The position numbers were made by a program, and so were the translations under genes. This document shows, in pieces, positions 30,709 through 38,113 of a stretch of 41,185 bases of DNA; positions within the stretch are counted from its first letter, which is position 1; every line of letters begins with the position of its first letter. The stretch is from a virus. Where the stretch lies: the IMG/VR virus record IMGVR_UViG_3300044669_000036, positions 1 to 41,185 of that record; one strand, given 5' to 3'. The notes under the pieces are model-generated. The model had not been told where the DNA came from. It saw only the letters and a list, made by a program, of their open reading frames with translations, and did no database searches.

Positions 30709-30790
30709 GATTTCGTGCAGGCGCAATAACCTACGATTTGAAGCATACACGACAAGTTCGGACAAAATCAAGTTTTAAGTCGCTAATATG

Positions 30791-31594
30791 CTAAATTTTG
30801 TTCACATCATCACGACAACTCGTTGCGTCCTGAAACGCCGAGTCTGCTTTTTGTTCTTCCCTGTGGCAGACGTCGACAAGCACCTCCAGAAACGGTTTCC
30901 AGTTACGGGTCCACGTTCTGACGTGCAGATCCGGGACTCGCTTCAGTATCGCTTTATAGGCTGCAGTAGACGGCATCCCAGAAAATCCATTTCCGCTGCA
31001 TCGCTCACAGGTTTTAAACACCGGTGCGCCGCGTTCACTTGTGGCTTTACGGTCGAGCACCTCACCTTTGCCGCCGCAACGGCATCGGGCCAGCAGCTCA
31101 CCTTTACCGTTACATGCCGCGCATGTACGCCTGACCAGTTCGTGCTTGATTTTCGGCGGTACGATTTCCATTCCGTCAGAGTTGAAGACTCCAGGATGTT
31201 TGATCACATCCTCATACTGAGAGGTTAATCCGCTGCCGCTGCAACTGTGACACGTCACGCTGGTTTCCGCTGAACGGGAGTATTCAGCAAAGGCGAATTG
31301 TGCCAGCGTCAGCATACACCAGCCAAATTCGCCTGCTGCTGCTTTACGTACATTCCTGGGCGCTGATTCCATTGCATGACGCGCCAGAGCCTGTACTGCC
31401 AGCTGCTCATCGCTTTTGCTGATCCCGGTCTTACCAAAGAAGGCAGCCAGACCAAACCGCGCTCGGCTGCTGGTGGTACCAATGGCCGCCATAACATCAG
31501 TGCCGGTGATACGGTCCGGAGAGGTTCCTTTCACGTCGTCGCTGATGTGCATTCCCTGAGGGCTAAAGTGTTTTAGTGATGCCTCCAGTTTCAT
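30791..31594 (-). CDS. Late antitermination protein Q-like (zinc-finger type)
   Basis: Antiterminator Q joins RNA polymerase at the late promoter and lets it pass terminators. This protein has 267 residues. It has the cysteine-rich DnaJ-like knuckles of the Antiterm family (phage 21/82-type Q): CHSCSGSG, CAACNGKG, CRCGGKG and CERCSGNG between about 140 and 215. The N-terminal 120 residues are helical (LAVQALARHAMESAPRNVRK) and the C-terminus has a Trp-rich stretch (VRTWTRNWKPFLEVLV). It is the last gene of the early operon and overlaps the next upstream gene's stop by 4 bases. Confidence 0.85.
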   Translation of the reverse strand: MKLEASLKHFSPQGMHISDDVKGTSPDRITGTDVMAAIGTTSSRARFGLAAFFGKTGISKSDEQLAVQALARHAMESAPRNVRKAAAGEFGWCMLTLAQFAFAEYSRSAETSVTCHSCSGSGLTSQYEDVIKHPGVFNSDGMEIVPPKIKHELVRRTCAACNGKGELLARCRCGGKGEVLDRKATSERGAPVFKTCERCSGNGFSGMPSTAAYKAILKRVPDLHVRTWTRNWKPFLEVLVDVCHREEQKADSAFQDATSCRDDVNKI

Positions 31595-32451
31595 TCTTCA
31601 CACTCCCCTACCAGGTTAAGAATCACCGCTGCGCCGTGGTTCTCCATGTATTGCCCTTTTTCACTTTCAAGGAACCAGCGACATACCTCGATAGCTTCAG
31701 CTCGCGTCACGGGTTTGATGGTTTCCAGCAATTTTTCAAGGTAGCGCTCGCGGTCATATACGGATTCGTGATGCTCGGAGTAACCAAATTCATAGCCCTG
31801 TTCTTTAGTTGCAGTGTGACGAACGCTGTAGAGCCAGTCCCAGTAAACAAACTCACGAACAACGTCAGAAAGCGTATTGGGCTCTGGCAGTACATCACGA
31901 TAGCCTTCAACAAATGCCCGGCGCTGTTCATCAATTTCGTTCATACGGCTGCCGTTAATGCTGCCAGCTTTCTTCTCGGCCGGAGTCCATCCCCAAAGGT
32001 GATCGTCGATAAATTTCGGGGAAGACTTGATTACTCGCTCGGCCTCCACATCTTCGAGAGCTGCCTCATAGCTGCCGAACGTGGCCCTGACTGATGCTGC
32101 TTTTTTGATGTCCTCCCGGGCGTTCCTGATTGCCCGTGCCGGGTTATCCATGCCGATGGTACCGAAAGCGACCTGGAAAGGATCGCCACCATTCGCCAGC
32201 AAATAACGCGCGTAACGTTCCTCGGCCTCTTTTGGGGAGATTTTAATTTTCTCCAGCGCGGCTTCGGCTGCGTCCAGATGTGCGGGTTCGTTCAGGCGGA
32301 TAACCTCCAGCACCCAAAGATAAGCGTCAGTCTGCTTATGCCCGGTGATTCTCCGTTGCTCGGGCAGAGGCTTGATGTTTGCGAGGGCGGAGCTGTGCGC
32401 TGCCGTCGGGATGGTGAATAGTGCTTTATGTTCGTTGTTATCAGTACGCAT
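31591..32451 (-). CDS. Conserved phage protein of unknown function in the replication module
   Basis: A protein of 286 residues. I recognise no domain. It is charged and largely helical, with a conserved-looking middle (RYLLANGGDPFQVAFGTIG; SSPKFIDDHLWGWTPAEKKA) and a Trp/Tyr-rich C-terminal half (FVYWDWLYSVRHTATKEQGY). It lies between primase and Q with overlaps on both sides (1 base and 4 bases), so it is translated with the replication genes. A role as a replication or recombination accessory protein is possible, but nothing in the sequence proves it. Confidence 0.6.
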   Translation of the reverse strand: MRTDNNEHKALFTIPTAAHSSALANIKPLPEQRRITGHKQTDAYLWVLEVIRLNEPAHLDAAEAALEKIKISPKEAEERYARYLLANGGDPFQVAFGTIGMDNPARAIRNAREDIKKAASVRATFGSYEAALEDVEAERVIKSSPKFIDDHLWGWTPAEKKAGSINGSRMNEIDEQRRAFVEGYRDVLPEPNTLSDVVREFVYWDWLYSVRHTATKEQGYEFGYSEHHESVYDRERYLEKLLETIKPVTRAEAIEVCRWFLESEKGQYMENHGAAVILNLVGECEE

Positions 32452-33425
32452 TACGCAGCCGCCTTTTTCTTGAAGAAAACCACCTCACGAACCTGATCGC
32501 CGTTCATGAGCATGTCGTTAAAATCCCCGTTATCTGGGTAGTAGATGCTGATTTTTTCCAGGTCATTTTTTGCCAGTAAATTGGTATGGGCGCATTCCGT
32601 GGCCGCAGCCAATCCGGTGGCGCTGTTGACGTCTCGATCTGCGAAAATAATCAAATTCTTCACACCTGCAGGAACACGGAATTTCTTCATGAACCCGCTG
32701 GTCATGGTGGCCCAGGTGTTAACGTTGTAAAGCTGCTTACAGGAAAGAGCCGTTTCGATACCCTCTGCAATTCCGAGGGTCGTCGCTACCGGGAACATGC
32801 GAATAGCGACGGAACGGGCATGATCCAGATAGCTTTCGTCCTGAAGAGATTTCTGGCGCTTCGCTCCGGCAGAATCTCTTAGTTGGGCTTTCTGATTGCC
32901 GTCCAGTAAGGTTCTGTGCAGATAGCAAAGCTCGCCTTTGTCGTCAGTTGCGAGTGAATACAGACACTGGTAAACCTTACCGCCGTAGCGTTGTTTATCA
33001 TTGAACTTCACTGCCTCTTGTGGGAGCTGATAAATTCCCCTGGCCTGCAAATAATCCGCCCCGGTAGTTCCTTTCAGGTTGACCAGTTTCGAAAATTTGG
33101 ACAGAACACGATCACGGGCGCTTACTGCATCTGAAGTGCGCGGGAACGCTTCGCGGGTAAAGTTATTACCAATCAGCTGGTCTATTTCCCTGCAAATTTC
33201 ATTGAATGGCTTCCCTTGTGTCAGAGTGATAAGCTTCATTCCGTCACCGCTGCCGCAGGTACAGATCCATGTTCCCCGGCCGTCCCGGTCATCAATACGC
33301 AGCTTTCCCCGCGCACCACATACCGGACATTCACCTTTAAAATGATTTCTGGCATTAATGGGAGGTAATCCGAAGTGCTCAAAAATCATTGCCCATTGAC
33401 CTTTTGCCGCTTCTGCCGTTTTCAT
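32451..33425 (-). CDS. Phage DNA primase (zinc-binding plus Toprim)
   Basis: A protein of 324 residues. The N-terminal zinc-ribbon (Cys33, Cys36, Cys55, Cys57 in GECPVCGARG and GTWICTCGSG) binds the template. The C-terminal Toprim domain has IAEGIETALS (Glu, near 220) and NLIIFADRD (Asp-x-Asp, near 265), with DNGDFNDML near the end. It resembles the primase half of P4 alpha and T7-type primases, but lacks a helicase domain; the helicase is the next gene upstream. The start overlaps the helicase stop (ATGA). Confidence 0.88.
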   Translation of the reverse strand: MKTAEAAKGQWAMIFEHFGLPPINARNHFKGECPVCGARGKLRIDDRDGRGTWICTCGSGDGMKLITLTQGKPFNEICREIDQLIGNNFTREAFPRTSDAVSARDRVLSKFSKLVNLKGTTGADYLQARGIYQLPQEAVKFNDKQRYGGKVYQCLYSLATDDKGELCYLHRTLLDGNQKAQLRDSAGAKRQKSLQDESYLDHARSVAIRMFPVATTLGIAEGIETALSCKQLYNVNTWATMTSGFMKKFRVPAGVKNLIIFADRDVNSATGLAAATECAHTNLLAKNDLEKISIYYPDNGDFNDMLMNGDQVREVVFFKKKAAA

Positions 33426-35038
33426 GCTCTTTTTCCTAACTGCTGTTTGATATCGCTAATCGCTTTCTGTGCCTGCTGTACTGAGGATGGGGCTGCCATG
33501 CTTGTTGCCTCCTGCAGGCGCTTGGCCTTCTCCTGCCCTTTCGCATACGCAATCAATTTGTGCCGGATGAAATTAGAGACGGTTGGCGTGATCTCCATCG
33601 GGAAATCGCTTAACCCGTTAGGCCACTCGTCAAACCGTTCGCGAAAGGTATTTGCGCACCAGCCATCGCTGACGGGCTTTTTCCCCTGCGATACGCGCTG
33701 ACGCTGATAGAATTTGATCTGACTCCACCAGGCCTGTTTCTCTGCCTTCGTGGGCTGATGCTGGTTTTTACCCAGCTTTTTGAGTTTGCGGCCGGTGTCG
33801 GTATCAATGTCCTCACCGGCCAGCGGCTTGTGGCCACATTTAGGGCAGACATAGACGCCAGCAGGCTTCATGAAGTGGCATTGCGAGCATTCGTGAGGCA
33901 GCTTCTCAGCTCGTTCCTCAGCTGCGCGGCGCGCGCCCTCCTCCATCCCGTCTGATTTACCCGGAAGATCGTCATATTCGATAGAGTCCGGGTAACCCAA
34001 ACGGTGCACGGTACCGCTATGATCGAAGATGAGGCAGGACTCTTTACCCGGTGCGGTGCGCAGGCCACGCCCGAGCGCCTGCAGCCAGCGAATTTCGCTT
34101 TTTGTTGGCCTGGCGTAGATGATGCAACGAACGTCACTATCGAAGCCGGCCACCAGAACGCCCACACTAACGATGATTTTCGTTGCACCGGTTTCAAAGC
34201 GGTGAATGATGGTCTGGCGTTCATCCACTGGAGTGTCGGCGGTCATGACCTCAGCGTTAACACCCGCAAGGTTAAACTGAATTGTCAGGTAATTGGCGTG
34301 GGCTACGTTGACGCAGAAAGCGATGGTAGGCAGATCCCGGCCATTCTCAAGCCAGTTCTGTACGATGTCGCCCACCAGCGTAGAGCCGCACATGATTTCA
34401 GCCAGCTGCGTTTCGTTGTAATCGCTCCCGTACTCAAGCGATGCTTTGGTTTTAACTCCTTTCAGATCCGGCTTAGTTGGCGCGTAAAATTCGTATTTAC
34501 TCAAATCGCCACGCTGGATTAACTCGCCGATGGTGGTCGGTTTAATCAGTCGGTCATAGTATTTGCCCAGGAACGGGGAAAACGGAGTACCCGACAGGCC
34601 AATCACCTTTACGCCTTTGCCGCGCAGACGTTCGATATCCTTCAGGATACGTTTTTTACGCAGGTGTGCTTCGTCGATAATCAGCAGATCAATATTTTCA
34701 GGAAAAACACGACGAATAAGCGTGTCGGCGCTGGCAATCTGAATTTTCCGGTCCGGATCGTAGTTCGGGTGATCCGCCCAGATATAACCGATTTCATCCC
34801 CAGGTAACCCATACTCCACGAACCGATTAGCCGTCTGACCGATCAGGATGGTGTACGGTGCACAGAACAGGACGCGCATACCACGGCTGACAAACCCGGC
34901 AACGATGAAGGCGGCCAAACCCGTTTTACCGCTACCGGTTGGCGAGTACACCATGAAGGTGTCGTTTGCCTTCCAGTCACGGCGCAACATGTTTAGCGCT
35001 CGTTCCTGTGAAAAATTCGGCGTGATCGTCAGCTCCAT
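33422..35038 (-). CDS. SF2 DEAD/DEAH-box helicase
   Basis: A protein of 538 residues. Helicase motifs in order: motif I PTGSGKT (33-39), motif Ia CAPYTILIGQ, motif II IDEAH (121-125), motif III SGTPF (149-153), motif V VGVLVAGFD and motif VI QALGRGLRT in the second RecA-like domain. After this a zinc ribbon (CSQCHFMKPAG, CPKCG) near 400 and a C-terminal helical domain follow. It resembles UvsW/RecG-like and replicative phage SF2 helicases that pair with a Toprim primase. The ATG at 35038 has GGGAG 7 bases upstream. A short leader frame overlaps its start. Confidence 0.92.
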   Translation of the reverse strand: MELTITPNFSQERALNMLRRDWKANDTFMVYSPTGSGKTGLAAFIVAGFVSRGMRVLFCAPYTILIGQTANRFVEYGLPGDEIGYIWADHPNYDPDRKIQIASADTLIRRVFPENIDLLIIDEAHLRKKRILKDIERLRGKGVKVIGLSGTPFSPFLGKYYDRLIKPTTIGELIQRGDLSKYEFYAPTKPDLKGVKTKASLEYGSDYNETQLAEIMCGSTLVGDIVQNWLENGRDLPTIAFCVNVAHANYLTIQFNLAGVNAEVMTADTPVDERQTIIHRFETGATKIIVSVGVLVAGFDSDVRCIIYARPTKSEIRWLQALGRGLRTAPGKESCLIFDHSGTVHRLGYPDSIEYDDLPGKSDGMEEGARRAAEERAEKLPHECSQCHFMKPAGVYVCPKCGHKPLAGEDIDTDTGRKLKKLGKNQHQPTKAEKQAWWSQIKFYQRQRVSQGKKPVSDGWCANTFRERFDEWPNGLSDFPMEITPTVSNFIRHKLIAYAKGQEKAKRLQEATSMAAPSSVQQAQKAISDIKQQLGKRA

Positions 35039-35088
35039 TGTGCAGCTCCCGTGCTGATGAGATAATAATTTTGTGATGTGGTTTTCAT
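35029..35088 (-). CDS. Possible 19-codon leader peptide overlapping the helicase start
   Basis: MKTTSQNYYLISTGAAQWS is encoded from an ATG at 35088 that has the very strong site GAGGGGGA 4 bases upstream. Its stop (TGA at 35031-35029) lies 7 bases inside the helicase gene, so ribosomes ending there could restart at the helicase ATG. The helicase has its own moderate site. Either a translated leader that couples helicase synthesis, or a chance frame behind a purine-rich patch. Confidence 0.35.
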   Translation of the reverse strand: MKTTSQNYYLISTGAAQWS

Positions 35089-35450
35089 GGATTCCCCCTC
35101 ACATGGCTGGTGGCCTCCCCAAAGGCTGCCAGCCTCCCTTCTGATTCAGCTCCTCTGAAAATTCACTCTTCCAGGAAGAACCCTTTTCGTTTCTCAGAGC
35201 TTGAGCGTTCTGTACTACCTTGCTGATACGGGCGTTTTTTTAATTGCGCCCTTAAGACAGTGATCTACTTAACCAATGGATCTCTCCTGTTGGAAAAGAC
35301 CCTATTCCTGCCCCTACACCCAATCCCCCCTTACCCCCCTTTCCCTCTTCCCCATAAAAACGTACTACTTACCTAGTACATATGAGGAGTTGGGTCAGTT
35401 GGTTGCCAACCTGAACAGGCACCTTTAAGCCTGCTTCTGTTCGGGTTCCT
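35089..35450. other. Gene-free part of the early right operon
   Basis: A stretch of 362 bases without a credible gene. It contains GTACTA and TAGTAC arms separated by 6 bases (35370-35388), the C-rich tract detailed separately, a hairpin with long A/T loop (GGGCG/CGCCC near 35230-35255), and an inverted repeat TTCGGGTT/AACCCGAA next to the upstream gene's stop. The features could be replication-origin or antitermination signals, or a leader; none can be assigned. Confidence 0.6.
35311..35353 (-). other. G-quadruplex-type tract in the early operon
   Basis: The minus strand, which is the RNA-like strand of the early operon, has six G-runs of 3 to 6 residues separated by loops of 3 to 4 bases (plus-strand C-runs at 35311-35314, 35319-35321, 35325-35330, 35334-35339, 35343-35345 and 35350-35353). 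This satisfies the standard G3+N1-7 rule several times over. Such a tract is unusual in enterobacterial phage DNA. Confidence 0.7.
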
Positions 35451-35768
35451 TTAAACCCGAAACAATGAGGAGCGCGATTGCGATCCAGCCAGGGGAGGTT
35501 CGGCGGTATACCCCTGTAAAGCTCTGCCTTGATTTCTCACAAACAGGCGAAGCCTTGTGTTTGCTTCATGCCTTGCCCGGTTCTCCTTGCGGTAGGAAAC
35601 GGGTTCAGCCTCGAAAGTCTCCTGATACACAGCGGCATAACGCTGGATAGCTTTTTGTCGTGCAGTTGGTGTCAGGCTTAGTAACTGCTGCTTAATCCAC
35701 TCGGCATCAGCTTGTGAGTGGGTATCCGGCAGCAGTGCGTTATCGAAGTTGCTCTCCGGTATGTTCAT
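35451..35768 (-). CDS. Small unknown protein of the early right operon
   Basis: A protein of 105 residues from the ATG at 35768; an in-frame start at 35798 would overlap the cro-like gene further. It is overlapped by the 3' end of the cro-like gene (29 bases). It contains NIPESNFDNALLPDTHSQAD, then IKQQLLSLTPTARQKAIQRY and KENRARHEANTRLRLFVRNQ, a basic, mostly helical protein. I recognise no domain, although similar proteins appear after cro in other enterobacterial prophages, where CII or a replication initiator would lie. A replication accessory function is possible. Confidence 0.6.
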   Translation of the reverse strand: MNIPESNFDNALLPDTHSQADAEWIKQQLLSLTPTARQKAIQRYAAVYQETFEAEPVSYRKENRARHEANTRLRLFVRNQGRALQGYTAEPPLAGSQSRSSLFRV

Positions 35769-35964
35769 CGGAAAAAACCTCATCCAGACTGGTTTCATAT
35801 CCGAGCTGCTTAAAGGCGCTCACAATGCGTTTCCCAACTTCAATATCTGGGATTCGACGACCAGTTTCGTAGTGGCTAACGGCCCCTTGAGAGCTAGCGA
35901 TCAACGCTGCCAGCTCCCCCTGGGTCACTTTTGCTTTCAGCCTTAAGCTCTTAATACCGCTCAT
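35740..35964 (-). CDS. Cro-like repressor
   Basis: A protein of 74 residues. An XRE-type HTH (LRLKAKVTQGELAALIASSQ, then GAVSHYETGRRIPDIEV) covers residues 8-45, with the recognition helix in SSQGAVSHYE. It is divergent from cI across the OR region and is the first gene of the early right operon. By position it is Cro, which would repress the cI promoter and shift the switch to lysis. The C-terminus is acidic. Confidence 0.88.
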   Translation of the reverse strand: MSGIKSLRLKAKVTQGELAALIASSQGAVSHYETGRRIPDIEVGKRIVSAFKQLGYETSLDEVFSDEHTGEQLR

Positions 35965-35985
35965 TCGGATAGTTCCTATCTAAAT

Positions 35986-36058
35986 AATACATAACGTACT
36001 ATACACACATAAAACAATAATACAAAATGGAAGTTGCTCAAAAAATACGGATTGTAAT
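35986..36058. promoter_or_regulatory. OR operator region between cro and cI
   Basis: Three related 15-base boxes with the form AATAC-N5-GTATT can be seen: AATACATAACGTACT (35986-36000), AATACAAAATGGAAG (36019-36033) and AATACGGATTGTAAT (36044-36058). Two of them have near copies at OL. The first overlaps a -10-like TATTAT of the cro promoter; the third lies only 4 bases before the cI ATG. The layout is that of a lambdoid switch with three operators. Confidence 0.65.
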
Positions 36059-36062
36059 AATC

Positions 36063-36731
36063 ATGTCTATGAAACAGAGATGGCAGGACCTGGCCAAATC
36101 CAGGATGAAAGAAGTCGGAATGACTCAAGAACAGCTAGCTGAAGCACTCGGTATGACACAGGGTGGGCTAGGCCATTGGCTGAACGGAAGACGTGAACCT
36201 AACCTGGAGGTCATAGCAAAAATTTTTAAAATTCTACAAATGCCAGGTTTTGTGGTTGACGCTGACGGCGCAGTGAGCGACGCAAGAGCTGATCACAATG
36301 TGTCATTTCACGCCATGAATGAATCGAAAGGAAGCTACCCCGTAATCAGTTGGGTCAGCGCAGGGGATTGGATGGAAGCTGTGGAACCATATCATAGGCG
36401 CGCGATCGACCGCTGGTATGATACAACCGTGGAATGTTCAGAAGATTCATTCTGGTTAGATGTCAGAGGGGATTCGATGACATCGCCAGCTGGGCTTAGC
36501 ATTCCTGAAGGCATGGCTATACTGGTCGATCCTCAGGTTGAACCCATCAACGGAAAGTTAGTTGTCGCTAAGCTCGATGGGGATAACGAGGCCACTTTCA
36601 AAAAGCTAGTTATCGATGCTGGTCAACGATTCCTCAAGCCGTTAAACCCTCAATACCCGATCATTCCCATTAATGGTAATTGCCGTATTATCGGCGTCGT
36701 GGTCGATGCAAAAATAACCAACCTGCCATAG
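36063..36731 (+). CDS. CI-like phage repressor (HTH plus S24 peptidase)
   Basis: A protein of 222 residues. The N-terminal HTH (GMTQEQLAEALGMTQGGLGH, then WLNGRREP) binds operators. The C-terminal LexA/S24 domain has a cleavage site Ala100-Gly101 (SWVSAGDWME), a catalytic Ser138 (RGDSMT) and a Lys in DNEATFKKL (about 180), so RecA-stimulated self-cleavage is expected under SOS. The ATG at 36063 is used (36069 also possible); the ribosome site is weak, and the third operator box lies just upstream, so a leaderless mRNA, as for lambda cI, is possible. It points toward OL and the PL operon, opposite to cro. Confidence 0.92.
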   Translation: MSMKQRWQDLAKSRMKEVGMTQEQLAEALGMTQGGLGHWLNGRREPNLEVIAKIFKILQMPGFVVDADGAVSDARADHNVSFHAMNESKGSYPVISWVSAGDWMEAVEPYHRRAIDRWYDTTVECSEDSFWLDVRGDSMTSPAGLSIPEGMAILVDPQVEPINGKLVVAKLDGDNEATFKKLVIDAGQRFLKPLNPQYPIIPINGNCRIIGVVVDAKITNLP

Positions 36732-36736
36732 TGCAC

Positions 36737-36759
36737 AAGCCGCGAAAGCGGCTTTTTTT
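36737..36759 (+). terminator. Terminator after cI
   Basis: A perfect 7-bp stem AAGCCGC/GCGGCTT with a GAAA tetraloop is followed by seven T in total after the stem's GC part. It lies 6 bases after the cI stop and separates cI from the PL operon. Confidence 0.92.
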
Positions 36760-36829
36760 ATCCCCTCCGTCACAAAATCAAACAAAAAAACCTTAACAAA
36801 CATATAGATAAAAATTAATACATCAGATT

Positions 36830-36871
36830 AATCCGTTTTGTATTGACGATTATTAATACGTTATGTATTGT
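36830..36871 (+). promoter_or_regulatory. PL promoter and OL operators
   Basis: TTGACG (36843-36848) and TATTGT (36866-36871) are separated by exactly 17 bp. The 15-bp palindrome AATACGTTATGTATT (36855-36869) covers the -10, and AATCCGTTTTGTATT (36830-36844) overlaps the -35; they match the OR boxes (35986 and 36019) in inverse orientation. CI or Cro binding would shut the promoter. The transcript would run into the small genes starting at 36903. Confidence 0.75.
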
Positions 36872-36902
36872 TTAATCATCAACAAGCAAACGGAGCAGGA
36901 AG

Positions 36903-37118
36903 ATGAGCACTCAGCAATTGGTATCTGAAAATGGTCCCATCCATAAGCTAGCTATGGATATTGATCGCGTGGTAAACGTGCTTGAATATGCCGAATCTGA
37001 TCCAGATACTGGCTATAAGCCAGCAGCCCTCATTCAAATTTGCATTAACCAATTAAAGAAAAATCTTTCAGTTATAAATCGCGAAATCGGGCATGACTGG
37101 CCGGAGAATAAACAATGA
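36903..37118 (+). CDS. Small PL-operon protein, unknown (71 aa)
   Basis: This is the first gene behind PL, with AGGAAG just before its ATG, and contains KLAMDIDRVVNVLEYAESDP and ALIQICINQLKKNLSVINRE. It is helical and slightly acidic, without a recognisable domain. In lambda this position holds N and other early regulators, but there is no Arg-rich N-like motif. It overlaps the next gene by 4 bases (ATGA). Function unknown. Confidence 0.6.
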   Translation: MSTQQLVSENGPIHKLAMDIDRVVNVLEYAESDPDTGYKPAALIQICINQLKKNLSVINREIGHDWPENKQ

Positions 37119-37333
37119 TAACTGATACTGTAGTTCTCAATAAAGATGAAACAAGCTCTATGGTCATGAGTTGGGCGCACGATATAACTTGTTGTTCATC
37201 TTCATTATGGTTACTCCTTGAAAAAATGACCTCCGAGGAAGAAATAAGAGAACACGCATTAATTACTTTAGTTGTAAAAACATTAGAAGAAGTAAACGAA
37301 CAAATAAATAATTTCGAAATTAAATCACTATAA
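37115..37333 (+). CDS. Small PL-operon protein, unknown (72 aa)
   Basis: Coupled by an ATGA overlap to the previous gene. The 72-residue product has a vicinal cysteine pair (HDITCCSSSLWLLLEKM) and a helical, acidic C-terminus (LVVKTLEEVNEQINNFEIKS). No domain is recognised. It is probably an early host-interaction gene expressed on induction; the AT-rich codon use differs from the structural genes. Confidence 0.55.
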   Translation: MITDTVVLNKDETSSMVMSWAHDITCCSSSLWLLLEKMTSEEEIREHALITLVVKTLEEVNEQINNFEIKSL

Positions 37334-37394
37334 ATAAAAACAATTAATAAAACACCTTAAATGGTGTGACCAAACTCACCCCGAGGAAATGAAA

Positions 37395-37781
37395 ATGCAA
37401 AATTCACTTTCTTTTAACGAGCCAATTAAAACACCACAAATGCTGTTCGGTTCTGACAATATTAATGATTTTGGAAACAGAGTTAAAAGCTGCAGGATGG
37501 AAGGTGATTCAATGCAGCCGACTATCGAACCCTGTGAGGTTGTAGCTTTCGTTGATTGTGGAGGCCGCGTTCTTACCCCCGGCATCTATGTTTTTACGGG
37601 CGATTTTTTTGGCCGTAACTGCCTCTTCATCAAGCGAATTGAACCCTTACCGGACGGGGCATTAAAGATTATTTCTGACAATCTCCATTACCAAACTTTC
37701 ACTCTTAATTCTGGTGAGCAAAAAGATATGCGTATTCACGGAAGGGTTGTCGCTTCTTTAGCTGTGAGGCACTTCATATGA
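37395..37781 (+). CDS. S24 peptidase-like protein without DNA-binding domain
   Basis: A protein of 128 residues from the ATG at 37395 (GAGGA 7 bases upstream; the ATG at 37389 is too close to it). It is a LexA/UmuD-type S24 domain on its own: Ser39 in CRMEGDSMQPTI and Lys80 in CLFIKRIEPL, with the beta sheet IISDNLHYQTFTLNSG. There is no HTH and no evident Ala-Gly or Cys-Gly cleavage site in the 35-residue N-terminus. It could compete with CI for dimerisation (antirepressor-like), or be UmuD-like. It lies in the PL operon, not near another repressor gene. Confidence 0.8.
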   Translation: MQNSLSFNEPIKTPQMLFGSDNINDFGNRVKSCRMEGDSMQPTIEPCEVVAFVDCGGRVLTPGIYVFTGDFFGRNCLFIKRIEPLPDGALKIISDNLHYQTFTLNSGEQKDMRIHGRVVASLAVRHFI

Positions 37782-37885
37782 CTTTCATCAAAGACAAAAC
37801 GGCATATAGAACAGCGTGCCTTTATGCGGCGTGTGGTTACGAAGCAATCGCCAGGCTTTATCTTAAAAAAGCATATGGGAGGTAA
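37778..37885 (+). CDS. 35-residue protein in the PL operon
   Basis: A short frame, MTFIKDKTAYRTACLYAACG onward, 35 residues, starting with a 4-base ATGA overlap with the S24 gene and ending 3 bases before the next ATG; it contains the ribosome site for that gene (GGGAGG). Two cysteines and three tyrosines are notable. The coupling and tight packing argue for a real gene; the product is unknown. Confidence 0.5.
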   Translation: MTFIKDKTAYRTACLYAACGYEAIARLYLKKAYGR

Positions 37886-37888
37886 ACA

Positions 37889-38113
37889 ATGCCAATTCAA
37901 GAACGCCAAGATATACAAGGCGTGAATGTTAAAGCTGAGCAGTTAAATGCCTTAATGCAAACAATTCACGCACACCACGAACAATTTGACCGCCACCAAC
38001 TGGATGGCCTTTTAGGTCTGGCTTATGACCTAGCCAGTTTAATTTATAGCTGGACAGAGAGGGAAGAAACAATCGTTTTAGCGAATGAAGATACGCAAAG
38101 GGAGATTAAATAA
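37889..38113 (+). CDS. Small PL-operon protein, unknown (74 aa)
   Basis: A protein of 74 residues with GGGAGG upstream. It contains AEQLNALMQTIHAHHEQFDR, then HQLDGLLGLAYDLASLIYSW, helical and His-rich. The pattern of alternating charged helix and hydrophobic helix resembles small host-modulating phage proteins, but no family is recognised. The stop adjoins the next start (TAA ATG). Confidence 0.55.
   Translation: MPIQERQDIQGVNVKAEQLNALMQTIHAHHEQFDRHQLDGLLGLAYDLASLIYSWTEREETIVLANEDTQREIK

Noticed and set aside
30591-30755. N-terminal extension of the unknown gene that ends at 30078
   Set aside because: The added residues would be encoded across a strong terminator hairpin and are Cys/Pro-rich, unlike the rest; the ATG at 30590 is the sensible start.
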